A stretch of DNA of 64,000 nt, taken from Druceiella hillmani (taxonomy: Eukaryota; Arthropoda; Insecta; Lepidoptera; Hepialidae). The translations under genes and the position numbers were made by a program. The stretch lies in NCBI GenBank assembly GCA_039881145.1, contig JAYKKI010000060.1, forward strand, positions 10,688,501 to 10,752,500, in the 5' to 3' direction. This document shows, piece after piece, positions 23,862 to 34,892 of the stretch. Every line of letters begins with the position of its first letter. Position 1 is the stretch's first letter. Below the pieces are notes generated by a model. That model did no database searches. It saw only the letters and a list, made by a program, of their open reading frames with translations, and had not been told where the DNA came from.

Positions 23862-23935
23862 TATATACTCCTTATATCCTTAATATTGAGTATATTCTAT
23901 ATATATAGGATAGTATATAGTATATACTCCTTATA
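23816..23935. repeat. (TA)n microsatellite with duplicated flank
   Basis: The TA run at 23816-23855 is followed by two imperfect copies of GGRTAGTATATACTCCTTATAT separated by TTGAGTATATTCTATATATA, so the repeat edge has been duplicated. Confidence 0.85.
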
Positions 23936-23939
23936 TAAG

Positions 23940-25669
23940 AAGGTTCGCCGCATATTATTTTCACTGCTAGACAACAATTGATAAAGTTCGATTAGACTAC
24001 AATTGTATGTTCTATAAATGTACTTATTAACTTTTCTGTGCTCTCAACATTTTTTTTGTGAGTCATCGCAACTGACGATAACAAGCCGGAGATATTTTTG
24101 ACGACTACTAGTTTTGTAAAATTAGAAAAATCAGGAAATTTTGAAAAAGGCTGAAGTGAGCCCTGTATGTGTTATATTTGTAAGTTCGGTTTTTAATATC
24201 TTAACGTTCCTTTTTGAAGAAAATATAAAATTGTATTTTTTGTATTTCATTTAACTTTTATTGGATGGATGGAAAAATGAAGTCAGTAAGTCATAACAAT
24301 ATGGTTCCGCTTAGCCCTTGATAAACTCGGTTATTATAGCAATATCCTCTGTCGGTCCGTTTCTCCATTTGTTTGTTTATTCTATGCTTACAGTTCCTAA
24401 ACGAAACAAAATATTGAGTTGAGGGAGCATTCAGACAAAACTTGTAGTTGTTTGATCCAACATTAGAAATGATATTTAAAATGAAATAATATTTTATTTT
24501 TTTGACATTCCCGTATACGTAGAATGACCTAAAAATCCTCTAAGTTATTTGAAGTATCGCTAAAAAATTTCATTACTTAGAGTATAGAACAGTTTCCTTA
24601 ATTTGTTTAAAAATAATACACAACTAAAATTGTCAATTATAGATAAGTTTTTTACAATATTTTTCACAAAAGACACTATTACAAATAAACCCGTAATTTG
24701 AGTCTAATATTTCTGCTATTCTGCATTTATACAGCAATTATTAAAAAGAACTTATGAAAGAAAAGTGAAAAAGTTATCAGTTATGGAGACAAAATATTTT
24801 TTTTTTGATAAATTTGCAATGTCATGCCTGCCAGAAACATAGTGGTTCATATATTCACATGTTGTAAAATAGTATTAAATTTTTTAAATATCTTAAGGAA
24901 ATTATGTAGTAATTAATTTGTACACGTACCTAAATAAATACGAATCCCTAATGTAAGTTCTCCTTGTACATACATTTTTTTTTCTATTATTTTAACTTGA
25001 ATATCTTATATAATTTTAGTGGAGTTTAAAATAATTATAATAATTTTTTCTATAAGTTGGAGTGAATATATAATAATTCTTTCACTTTGTAGTCAATATT
25101 ATTTTATACAATATATATTATACAGAACTATTGCACCACTGAGCTTACTTTACGTTACCCTTAGTAATGTTTTTAATGCCATAGAGCTAATATTCCATGC
25201 TATAGTTATAATTATTATTGGACATCTTCCAAATGAGTTTTTTCCAAAATTTTAAAAGGATTCAGTTAAAATTGTGCCAAGAATAGATACAAGACACAAG
25301 TAGTCATTTGTTTGATACTGCTTTTGAACTATAAGACGTAAAGAATAATGCGGCTGAGCATAGTATTTTAATTCCGATAGCTAATTATTTTTCTTCGTTA
25401 ATTGTCACTAATTCGCAGATGGTGGCCATTAACTCGCAGTAAACAAAAAAAAATCCAATTGGTCTAATTTTGTTACTTCGAGGTAATACATTTTCAGTTT
25501 ATATAAGATCGTAAAATTATGTTAAGAAAACATTTAAGTAGATTCATAATAATAACGAAAACCAATGAACGAATCGAACTCGCACAATAATGTTAGTATA
25601 TATATACTTAAATACATAGACAATTAAGGGTATATTCATAATATATATATATAAAAAAGAAAAAAAAAC

Positions 25670-25670
<1 letters not shown>
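23940..25670. other. AT-rich DNA, no supported feature
   Basis: No coding, RNA or repeat signal recognised. Confidence 0.45.

Positions 25671-25671
<1 letters not shown>

Positions 25672-25704
<33 letters not shown>
25672..25704. repeat. (TA)n microsatellite
   Basis: Short pure TA run; a smaller one lies at 25639-25652. Confidence 0.95.
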
Positions 25705-25708
<4 letters not shown>

Positions 25709-26027
25709 CCTGCACTTAATATATTTTTTATCAAGTTCAGAGAGCCCTAATTTTTTTATCACTCCATTTTTTATGTAAAATGAAATAAAAAATTACAGAA
25801 ATTTATACGAAAAATATGACAGAATATAATATATAAAAAAAATCTAAGTAAGGAAGCATTTTTTTAAAATAAATCATAAATATTTAACAAACGGTTGAAA
25901 AATGTAACAAATGTGAAATATGCTATTTTCTGAAATTAATTCGAACTTACCTGAAGTTATTACTATTTCATATAAAATTTTAATTATTTTACTCTACACT
26001 GTCAGTTCTTTCATAAATATTGGCTTA

Positions 26028-26160
26028 ACTAGCTGACCCGTGCGAAGTCTTCGCACTATATCGCCATCTAGCGTGTTCCAAGTATACAATTTGGCTAAGA
26101 TATTTGATGTGTCGCCCACAGATGGCGCTCATGCCAATTGTTATAAAAATTAATTTTTTT
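26028..26160 (+). repeat. Interspersed insect repeat edge (ACTAGCTGACCC type)
   Basis: Begins AACTAGCTGACCCGTGCGAA, a head sequence that recurs in degenerate form at 56559 (AACTAGCTGTCCC...CTTCGTTCGCATGG) and 52144 (ACTAGCC...GACTTCGTTG). The type is widespread in insect genomes, from memory of similar sequences. The rest of this copy beyond about 26160 could not be delimited. Confidence 0.5.
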
Positions 26161-27066
26161 ATTAACAAAAAGATTTTTTTCGAATTTTTTTATATTTTTC
26201 GCCCAAAGTAGAAAACATAAGCTTTAAGTGGGTATTTTTTTTATTTTTTTTGGTGTAGTAGTTAAAGAGATCGAGCCGCTCGACCAAACACACCTTTTAG
26301 AAATAATATATTTAGATAGTTCAAGAGACAGATATTAAAGGTTTGATTGATGGAATAAAACGAATCCGCTCATTAAAAAAGCAATATCTCCGCCAGTGTT
26401 TACCTTTAAGGTGCTTCACTTTCGTCTTTAAATAAAACGACTAACCAGAAAAATGTAAAAGACATAATTATAATTTAAGCGATCAAGATTAGGCCAACGG
26501 ATTTAAATTTGTTGTACGCTAGCAATCAGCGTCGCTACGCGTGTGCTGTGATTTCACACCTAGCAAATATGCGTTCTAGAACGGTGGTATTTTGTAAATA
26601 CGATCTTAAACATGTTTCTGTCATCAAAAATTAAGCTTAATTTACATACAAGTAATAGAAATTCCTAGATTTAAATTTCTGCTTTAGGTATGGTTTTGAA
26701 ACAGTCTTTGACATTGAAAAATTTTTTTAGATATCAAGAGAACAGAACAATCAGCTATTATATTCATTTAATCGTTATGTTGCTTCAATTGAGACTTAAT
26801 GATAAGTGCTAAATAAGGAATAGTATATTAATTAACTGTTAAATTAGGTAGCCTTCATATTGATGAACATTCCTATGTAATATTATATTCTTGTATAAAT
26901 TACATTCGTGTTGATCACTGCATCAATTTCGACAAGTATGTGTATCGATTTACTCTTGAATTAATTACTCGTATGATGACAATGACAGGGATTGCGGTAT
27001 TTAATCACATGAAGCTGTTGTACATATTTCATACATTGTATATAAAACTAAGAGATTATGCGAACT
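26161..27066. other. AT-rich DNA, possible continuation of the 26.0-kb repeat
   Basis: 26370-26590 is somewhat richer in G+C than its surroundings (AAGCGATCAAGATTAGGCC, GCGTCGCTACGCGTGTGC) and may be part of the same interspersed element. No protein motif is seen. Confidence 0.4.
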
Positions 27067-27548
27067 AACTTACACCATATGATGATTTTGTGTTACTCTC
27101 ACTATACCATTTTCTGTTTAAATTTATCTAAGTAAGCTTCAAATTGAAACATTTGGTGCAGGGATATAATTGAAATTTAAAACAGCACATTTGTGGCAAC
27201 TCAGTGTATTATTGTATTTGATAATTGGGTAATATATGAACTGTTAAATCATTCATATAAACTTTGCTTAACATTATCTTATAACACAAGAGTAAAAATA
27301 TAAACTTACACTTTATGATGATTTTATGTTACTCTTGCGATACCATTTTCCGTTTAAACTGGTATAATTAAGCTACAAATTGAAACCTCTGGTACAGGGA
27401 TATAATTTAAATTTAAAACAGCACATTTGTGACAACTCAGTGAATTATTGTATCATATAATTGGGTAATATATGAACTGTTAAATCATATAAAATTTTGC
27501 TTAATATTATCTTATAACACTGTACTGACAAAAGAGTAAAAATATAAG
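27067..27548. repeat. ~236-bp tandem duplication (diverged)
   Basis: Two adjacent copies, the first from 27067 and the second from 27303. Both start AACTTACAC and share CAGGGATATAATT, AAACAGCACATTTGTG, CAACTCAGTG, AATTGGGTAATATATGAACT and AAGAGTAAAAATATAA. There are several substitutions and small indels, so this is older than the duplication 1 kb downstream. Confidence 0.92.
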
Positions 27549-28063
27549 CCTAAGTACTTTAATTGTCCATGTCAATGGTGTTTATATTCTATTCCACTGA
27601 AAATAACTTTTCTTCATCTTACAAATGATTATCTACCGACTCCAGGGTCGGAATAGAATTATATGCAGCTTATTAGCAGTTTTAAAACTTTAGAAAACAG
27701 GATCTTTAGAATTTCATATAAAAGATGTGAAAATAGGGGTGGAAATTTTCATGGAAATTTTGATATAATTAAAGGATTCATAAAAATTTCGATTTAGATT
27801 CCCAGAAGGAAATACTAAAGTCTCAGGTGTTTAAGGAAAGTGAACAACTGTAGTTATTCAACAGAAAAGATTCTTATATATTTCAATAATATGTAAGGTT
27901 TATGGCTATATTTATTTCTGTGGTAATTACTGAGAAATTCTCAACGGAAAAAGGGCGGAAAATATATTTAATAAATAAATATTTGGATATGAGTGTTATT
28001 TTATGAATTATCCGAAGAAAATGTATGGGTTGTGGCATAGTTCGCAGATATATTAAAGACAAT

Positions 28064-28537
28064 TGGTTGTGTTTTTTCTTTAAGGAAGAAATTTGCGTAA
28101 CACTAGTTGTAATGGGTGCATCGTTTCTTGAAGAAATTAACTTCTCGTTTATATGGATAGAAACATATACTACAGTTTTTTCTTACAACCTCTTATATAC
28201 ATTTTACGTTATTGGTAGATCATAATAAAATAAATGGTTGGAATGGAAATAATATTCTGTAAGGTAAAATTTTAATTTCTTTTTTTACTATTACTAATTC
28301 TTGGTTGTGTTTTTTCTTTAAGGAAGAAATTTGCGTAACACTAGTTGTAATGGGTGCATCGATTCTTGAAGAAATTAACTTCTCGTTTGTATGGATAGAA
28401 ACATATACTACAGTTTTTTCTTACAACCTCTTATATAAATTTTACGTTATTGGTAGATCATAATAAAATGAATGGTTGGAATAGAAATAATATTCTGTAA
28501 GATAAAATTTTAATTTCTTTTTTTATTATTACTAATT
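28064..28537. repeat. 237-bp tandem duplication (nearly identical)
   Basis: TGGTTGTGTTTTTTCTTTAA starts both copies (28064 and 28301). The two units differ by only a handful of bases, so the event is recent. A plus-strand frame of 66 codons (28025-28225) enters copy 1. Copy 2 carries the same peptide without the start, so I do not treat it as a gene. Confidence 0.95.
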
Positions 28538-29289
28538 CTTTCAAAAGAATGTATTTATAAAAGTCATTGTTTAACGTAGTCATACATTGTTTAACGTAGT
28601 TACGTCCATGTTAGTCTAATTCTTAATCATCTTATTAAATACATATGTTAAAAAGTAATATAAATATGGAAACAAATATAAGTCTTCGCCAAAATCAGGA
28701 ATCATCCAATTTTTAAACCATTTGTTCGAGGATTTATTTTGATAAAAAACTGAAATTATCCGTCGGACACAGATTAAAATTTTGTTATTTCCATCCGTGT
28801 TACAAATGGACAGCCTGGTAACATGGTAGCTGGACAACATGGTAGTTTTCTATCCAAACTACTTAATATTAACAAACTTTTAAAATAGAAAATTTAGAAT
28901 AATCTGTATGTAAAATAGTTAATGTATGTGCGAGGGTAAAAGCGAGAGAAGAACTACCCAATGTATGCAAAACTATGAGTCACTCTCTGTTCATAGAGCC
29001 AAATTTCGGTTCAAAAGATTAAAGGAAGGAAACTTTGGTATTTGGTAATTGTCATTTAGAATTGTCATTCAGACTCATGTTCTAAATTCTATGTTAAGTT
29101 AAGGTTCTATGTTAAGTGCACCTTATTTGGCAGAGCTAGTCGCACACTATGATGGGAAAACAATTTCATGCTTTGCAGAAGAAATGGAAATATTCTATTT
29201 GGGTTCTACTTTGGTTAACAGTGATGAACTGGTACGGTAATCTCATTGGATATCGACCTAATATAATTTTCTGGTATTCAAAATACTGT
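28538..29289. other. AT-rich DNA, no supported feature
   Basis: Only a short direct repeat CATTGTTTAACGTAGT at 28564 and 28585 was noticed. Confidence 0.45.
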
Positions 29290-29665
29290 AACTTTTGAAC
29301 ATTTTTGGAATCGGTGCTGAATCGGAGATTATTTTCTCCTTTACTCATGCCCAGCCACATACACTGATGGGAATTATACTTCATTTGGCACCCACTAAGA
29401 ACACATTCACATAATTCTTAATTTATTTTAAAATTTGAAACTTTTTTTAAATCGGTCCTGAGTGGGCGACTATTTTTCTCTCTTATCTCATGTACATTTT
29501 TGTCATTCTTAGTTAATTTTAAACTTTTGAAACTTTTTTTAGAATCGGTGCTGAGTAGGCGATTATTTTTCTTCCTAACGAAGAACCACAAACATATAGA
29601 TGAGTATTTTATTTCACTTGGTACCCATTAATAGTAGATTTATGTCATCCTTAGTAAAGTCCGAA
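29290..29665. repeat. Diverged short tandem units
   Basis: Three related units carry AATCGGTGCTGAATCGGAGA, AATCGGTCCTGAGTGGGCGA and AATCGGTGCTGAGTAGGCGA (near 29310, 29452, 29544), each followed by a TTATTTTTCTC-like tract. Units 1 and 3 also carry TTCATTTGGCACCCACTAA and TTCACTTGGTACCCATTAA. A relative lies near 14220-14345. Confidence 0.75.
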
Positions 29666-29876
29666 CTTTAGAAACTTTATCAGTATAGAATCATTGTGTT
29701 GTTAATTTTTGAGGATTTTAATAGCATATCTTAAAATTGTATCTCAATTAAATGAATGAGTTTCTACAAAATTAAAATTATGGCTATGTGATATTTGAAA
29801 GTCGATGGAAATCGTGAGTAGTTCCAAGTTGAATCACTTCACGAGAGACAGATGAAGGTATGCAAAGATCACTTAT

Positions 29877-30366
29877 AAACTCGGCAAAAAGAAGTCGTGG
29901 AATGAAAAATTGATTGAATACAATATAAATTTCTTCAACTAGTAAAATGAATTTAAATCGGTATATTATAAAGTATAGAAAAACAATTAAAAAGCATTAC
30001 TTGAAGTATTGACAAGATAAAATTAAAAAGTTTTTTGGAAATTAACCTTATCTTGACTCACGGAGTTCTTAATTTTGCTTTAATTTATTGAATTAAAACA
30101 TTTACATAACTTATTGTATGCAAAGTTTACCTATAAATTCGGTAAAAAGAAGTAGTGGAATGAAAAATTCATTAAATACAATGTAATTTCTTCAACTGGT
30201 AAAATGAAATTAAAGCCGTATGTTATAAAGTAAAAGAAACAAGTAAAAAGCATTGCTTGAAGTATTAACAACATATATATAAAAAGGTTTTTCGAAATTA
30301 ACCTTACGGTGACTCACGGAGTTCTTAATTTTGCTTTTATTTATTAAATTAAAACATTTACATAAG
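29877..30366. repeat. ~258-bp tandem duplication inside the left arm
   Basis: The unit starting AACTCGGCAAAAAGAAGTCG at 29878 recurs from 30135 (AAATTCGGTAAAAAGAAGTA), each unit ending with ACTCACGGAGTTCTTAATTT and AAAACATTTACATAA. The right arm (about 37690-37945) has one unit only, so the duplication followed the inversion or was lost from the right arm. Confidence 0.9.
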
Positions 30367-31039
30367 TTTAAATATAATTTGTAGTATTTCCTAAACTTAT
30401 TTCCTGAAATATTTCTTATGTAGATAAAAGGTAGGTAGGTTTTATCTTAGTTTCAAAAACTCTATTTCGTTTTCATTTGGTTTTTGTCTTAATTTGACAA
30501 CATCAAACACGAGAATAATTACGAATTCTTTACAAGATGCAGCATATACGCTGTCCAGTCCATGAGATTTTTTTATAAAATAAACATAAGATTTTATGTT
30601 ATTCAGTTATAGTTATGCGTTTAGTATGTCCAAAACCTAAACCCTGGGATAGGTATTCCAAGACTGATAGCTTTGAAATATTTAACAGTACTCTCTAATA
30701 ACATAAGTCATACTTTAACATATTATTCTCTTAAAAATTGTGTTACTTTTCTTTTCACGGATATATAATGAAATTATGGAAATTACAATCAAATAACAAA
30801 ATCTTATGGAATTAATGAATAAAACAATTTATTAAATAATGGAACAAAAAATTATGGAGAGTTCAATAAAATAACAGGACATTCATATAGATGTCAATCC
30901 CACTATAATTCTAAAAGGATAACAGAAACATTTTTAGTAAAAATAAAACTTAAAAACCTTGGGATTCAAAATGTAAATCGAAAAATGTATAAATCAAATT
31001 AAAGATTTCTCTTCTAAATATGTGCATAATATTTATATT

Positions 31040-31040
<1 letters not shown>

Positions 31041-31085
<45 letters not shown>

Positions 31086-31098
31086 CACACACACACAT

Positions 31099-31153
<55 letters not shown>

Positions 31154-31154
31154 C
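31041..31154. repeat. (TA)n-(CA)n-(TA)n microsatellite in the left arm
   Basis: TA run, about 10 CA units, then TA again. The right arm has the reverse-complementary array at 36913-37080, so the array predates the inverted duplication, though unit numbers differ. Four overlapping reading frames here are repeat translation only. Confidence 0.95.
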
Positions 31155-31315
31155 AACACACTTAAAAATTGGTTTAATGTTAAGTTCAAAGTAGAACAAA
31201 AATTACAAAGAAAAATTTATTGATGATTGACATATAAATATACGTAACATTAATATCATTGCAAATATTTAAATCATTAGTAGCAAAGTGCAAAATAATC
31301 TACTATCACCTATAA

Positions 31316-33166
31316 CAGTAGCTTTTAACATTTTAGTGATGAGAGACCGTTTGACTAAATTTTGTCTTGCTATGGACTACTGTTTGGCGATAATACATAT
31401 CATTATGATATGGTTATAAAAATAAAACAGGTGTAAAATTATTTAAAACCGAGAGTATTATATTATTTGCCATAATTTAACATTAATTATATTATTTTAG
31501 TCTGATTTTTGTGACTACGTACTATTGGCCAATTATTGAATCCTTGGTTTTGTGCTACTCATGTCCAAACGATTTCGTTGATTATTTTTAATAGTCACAA
31601 ATGCCGAGATGTACTACTAGCATAAGTAAGAGGTTGAAAATTAACTTTACCTAAACCAATAATTCGAATATCAGGGAAAGAAATTGCTTTTTGGGTCCAA
31701 AAATCTTCAAGTTTCATTTCTGTTTCGAATGTGTCTTTGCAGTTACTATAGTGTAACATTTCGATTAGCTGTTCTTGAATCTCGGTAGGCACCTCAGAAA
31801 TAGGTAAGGGATTACGAATCAATTTTCCAATATCGTTGCCCTCGGAGCCGGGAAAATAGCGATTGAATTACTTTTTCCGATTAAGAAAATGAACTGCAAT
31901 GTTCTCTTGTATTTTCCTATTTATCTCGCCACATCATACTTTAATATTTGGATCCAGCCAATCAAATGAAAGAATTTCTCTCTTTCGACTTTGTTAATCC
32001 GTAAATCGATAAACGAATTTATTTTATCTTCAAATGCAAATATTCTACTCATGCCTTCCAACATAAAATTTCCTGGTTCTTGCAGCTGTCGTTTCAATTT
32101 ATTTAGTTATTTGGAAAAATAAACTAAATAAGCAAAATGTGCTTTAAAATGTGAACTGACATAAACGCTTTGTTCTCCTTATTAGTTAGTAATAAATCTC
32201 TTCAGAACGTTTGATTTAGTAAGCAATAGCCATTCATATTAAAGAGCAGCGTTTTGTGTTCAGAACTTATATCAGAGTATAATTAATAAGAGGTCAGTAT
32301 TAAGTGTATTCCTTTTAATAAAATTGAATAATTTTATAGCTGTTATCACCGTAATAGCGTATGTTCCTTGAGCGTTTGGCAGTTAGTACTTGACAATGAA
32401 TGACGCATTGCGTCGTTATTGCAAATGAATACTTTTTTAGTCAAAGCTATTGAAGCCAGAGTGGAAATCGAGCAGGGCAAGAGCACCGTCCGCACAACAC
32501 CCAGAAAGATTAGCCACATAAATCCTTATTTCCCGAAATATTGACTTGTTACCTCCAAAACATCTGCACCTTGCTCATCGTTTCTTTTTCAATTGCTAAG
32601 GAAATAGTAATTATTTAAATGTTTTATTTTCACCAAAAAATCGAGTAAGTAGAAGTAGTTGACAAATTGTTGAAATCTACAGATTCATTATATTTCACAT
32701 TTTATTTTGTCATTTGTTCTTATAGAGAAACTGCACAATTTTTTTTTAGCATCTTACCCTAAAAGCTGGTAGTTTTAAGTATACATTAATATATTTCAAA
32801 TTCGCCGACTGTGTGTAATTTTTGGAAATGGCAATCAATTTTGAAATTTCAAACGATGCAGCAATGTTTTTTTTTAAATACTTCATAACATGTTTCGCTG
32901 GGTCCAAGTATTATTTTTTTAAAATTCATTTATTTCCCTTCAGAGAATTCATGTGGACGATCATGATAATTAGTATGTCTGTGTTTTAAAAGACATCCCA
33001 ACTTTGCCGGAAAATATGGGCAAAATCCCATAATTTTTGCCTAAATTTTGCTGTTAGACTTGAAATCGAGAATAATCAAGCACATGACAACGAACGTAGT
33101 TGGACTTAAATAAATGTGAACGGAACGAACGGAATGAGAAAATTTCTGCACACTTCAGGTGCTTTC
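31316..33166 (-). pseudogene. hAT transposase relic, left copy (3' part)
   Basis: hAT transposases use a DDE/RNase H-like core and dimerise through a C-terminal region. Reading on the minus strand, this is the partner of the right copy. It has a VEREKF-LSFDWLDPNI segment near 31965, then an uninterrupted 75-codon stretch at 31822-31595 with PTEIQEQLIEMLHYSNCKDT, KLEDFWTQKAISFPDIRIIG. The W and spacing fit the C-terminal dimerisation region of Charlie/ZBED5-like hAT proteins. It ends at a degenerate terminal repeat CAGTAGCTTTTAAC (31316-31329). The 5' terminal repeat is missing because the arm stops near 33166. Many stops and frameshifts occur. The N-terminal part is readable only by comparison with the right copy. 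Confidence 0.82.
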
Positions 33167-33984
33167 TAATAATTTCTAATAATTTCTTTATGAAAGCACA
33201 CTGAGACTTCATAAAAACTTTTCCATATGAAAAGAGAATCATGCGAATCCGTTGATAAGTCCTTGCGATATAAGATAATATACCCAAAAAAAATATATTG
33301 TTAAATTTAAAACCTGCTCCTCTCCCTCTTCAAAGTCATTTAACAAACGATCTATTACGTGAGATCTTTGTGACATTTCCTTATTAATTTACGTTAAATT
33401 GATGACACGATTACCGGAAATTAGATTGGATAAGAGTAACGAAGCACGACGTAGAATTTTTTTTATGAATACAGCATCCTGTCACCTTGCGACGGTCCAT
33501 TTTATTTGAAACGTGACATGAAGGATAACATGTCGCTCTCTAACTGCTGGGATGCATGTAATGTACTGCGACATTTTTGGTACAATTTCACGACGTTTTG
33601 GTAGCGGAAATTGTAGTCTCGTGATGAAAGTAATTATAATGGTAATGTTGTACTTTTTGTGCTGTGCTAAACGGTATATATTATTGAAATAAATTAATGA
33701 CGATATTTATATTCAAACCACAAGTAATCTTAAATCATATCTATGCATCGTATGATTACTTATATGCAAATATTTTTCTAAACATACCAATTCAATATCT
33801 TTAACTACATACTACTACCCAACGTATTGATGGTATAGTGTATTGGTTTTATTTTTCATCGGTTATGTTTTTTATTGCATGGGTGTTAGTAAATATTTAG
33901 AGTAATTATTAAAAACAAAATATTTTCCGCTCATTGGAAAAAATTTATTTTAATGTAAATATATTTTGACCAATAAGTCCATTA

Positions 33985-34100
33985 TTTTTGGAGTTTACCC
34001 CTTATGAATCGATTTTCATATATAGCATCCGGTATAAAGTTTTATGAGGAGTAAAATCAGAAGTTCAGAGCGTTAAAAAAAGTGTAAATGTTAGGTGGCC
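33985..34100 (+). repeat. Dispersed repeat family, split copy part 1
   Basis: Matches 9660-9775: GGAGTTTACCCCTTATGAAT, ATCGATTTTCATATATAGC, then GAAGTTCAGAGCGTTAAAAA and AGTGTAA. Confidence 0.85.
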
Positions 34101-34154
34101 TCCCCGCGCAACATTTCTGCGCATGTTTGGAGTGAGATATCAATATGTTTACTT

Positions 34155-34250
34155 GGCATTTTGTTATGGCGTAATCGCAATAACGGAATGTGATACACAT
34201 ATTGGCATTTATTTATGGCGTAATCGCAATAACGGAGTTTGAGACACATA
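34155..34250. repeat. ~48-bp tandem duplication
   Basis: TGGCGTAATCGCAATAACGG occurs at 34167 and 34215, each preceded by TTGGCATTT and followed by a GAGACACATA/GATACACATA-type sequence. Confidence 0.9.
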
Positions 34251-34489
34251 GTTTACTATCGTTCGCTTATATGAAGATGTAATCATTTAATATCATGTTG
34301 TGTGTATATTTGGTGTCTTCTATCATACTAAATCAAAAAGTCTCTTTTAATTTTAACTTCTTAGTCTGACGTTACTAAATGTCTTCAAATTTGTTGTGAA
34401 TTTGATCTTGTTCATTTGTTTTTTACTTGAAAATAATTATATTGCCAGAATATTTTTATTAAAAAATTTGCATTTACATTTAATGATAT

Positions 34490-34600
34490 GGATATTTATA
34501 TAGAGTGTTACCTATTTCATACATTCAAAGATAATCGTACTTAAGAAGTAAACTGGAGTTTTATTCGCGCGCGCCGGAACTGACATGCACAATTTTTTAA
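34490..34600 (+). repeat. Dispersed repeat family, split copy part 2
   Basis: ATATAGAGTGTTACCTATTT, CATACATTC and AAACTGGAGT with a G+C-rich CGCGCGCCGGAACTGAC end, matching the end of the copy at 10150-10230. Confidence 0.75.
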
Positions 34601-34892
34601 TTAAAAATATATTTTTTTTAGATAACACACATAATCCTTCTGTAATCATCAAATTTTCTCTTAATATATTGAGATATATTGCAATACCATTCAAAAAATT
34701 TCGTTTAAAAATGTTGCTAACGCTCAATATGCTTTAATTAATTCTTCCAAACTTAGGAGACCTCCCGTAGAGCCAAGCCCTAAGTAAGTCTACACCTAGG
34801 TCAAAGAAGGTTATAGTGCTTGGCCGTGTTGTGATACTACGGCATAAGTAACGAGGTTAGAATTTAATTGATTTACAAGTCACCCCATAGAT

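Larger units (their letters stand above)
29775..33166 (+). repeat. Large inverted repeat, left arm
   Basis: The reverse complement of this arm is collinear with 34930-38041. Outer edge: AAATTATGGCTATGTGATAT here against its complement at 38041. Over the outer 78 bp compared by eye there are 8 differences. Landmarks along the arm include the TTTTATCTTAGTTTCA block at 30440 with its partner near 37630, the TA/CA microsatellite, the 3' terminal repeat of hAT and the transposase segments. Inner edge: CTGCACACTTCAGGTGCTTTC near 33140-33166, partner GAAAGCACTCGAAGTGTGCAG at 34935. Spacer about 1.76 kb. Confidence 0.92.
33167..34892. other. Spacer of the large inverted repeat
   Basis: About 1.7 kb that is not shared between the arms. 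It contains pieces of the 9.66-kb dispersed repeat (33985-34100, 34490-34600) and a small tandem repeat (34155-34250). No gene was recognised. Around 33480-33640 G+C is somewhat raised with no motif. Confidence 0.6.

Noticed and set aside
28025..28225. 66-codon plus-strand frame entering the 237-bp duplication
   Set aside because: No homology; the second unit carries the peptide without a start. It is explained by the duplication.
33054..33287. 77-codon minus-strand frame near the inner edge of the left arm
   Set aside because: It overlaps decayed hAT 5' sequence and spacer, with no recognised domain; the partner region in the right arm is not open.
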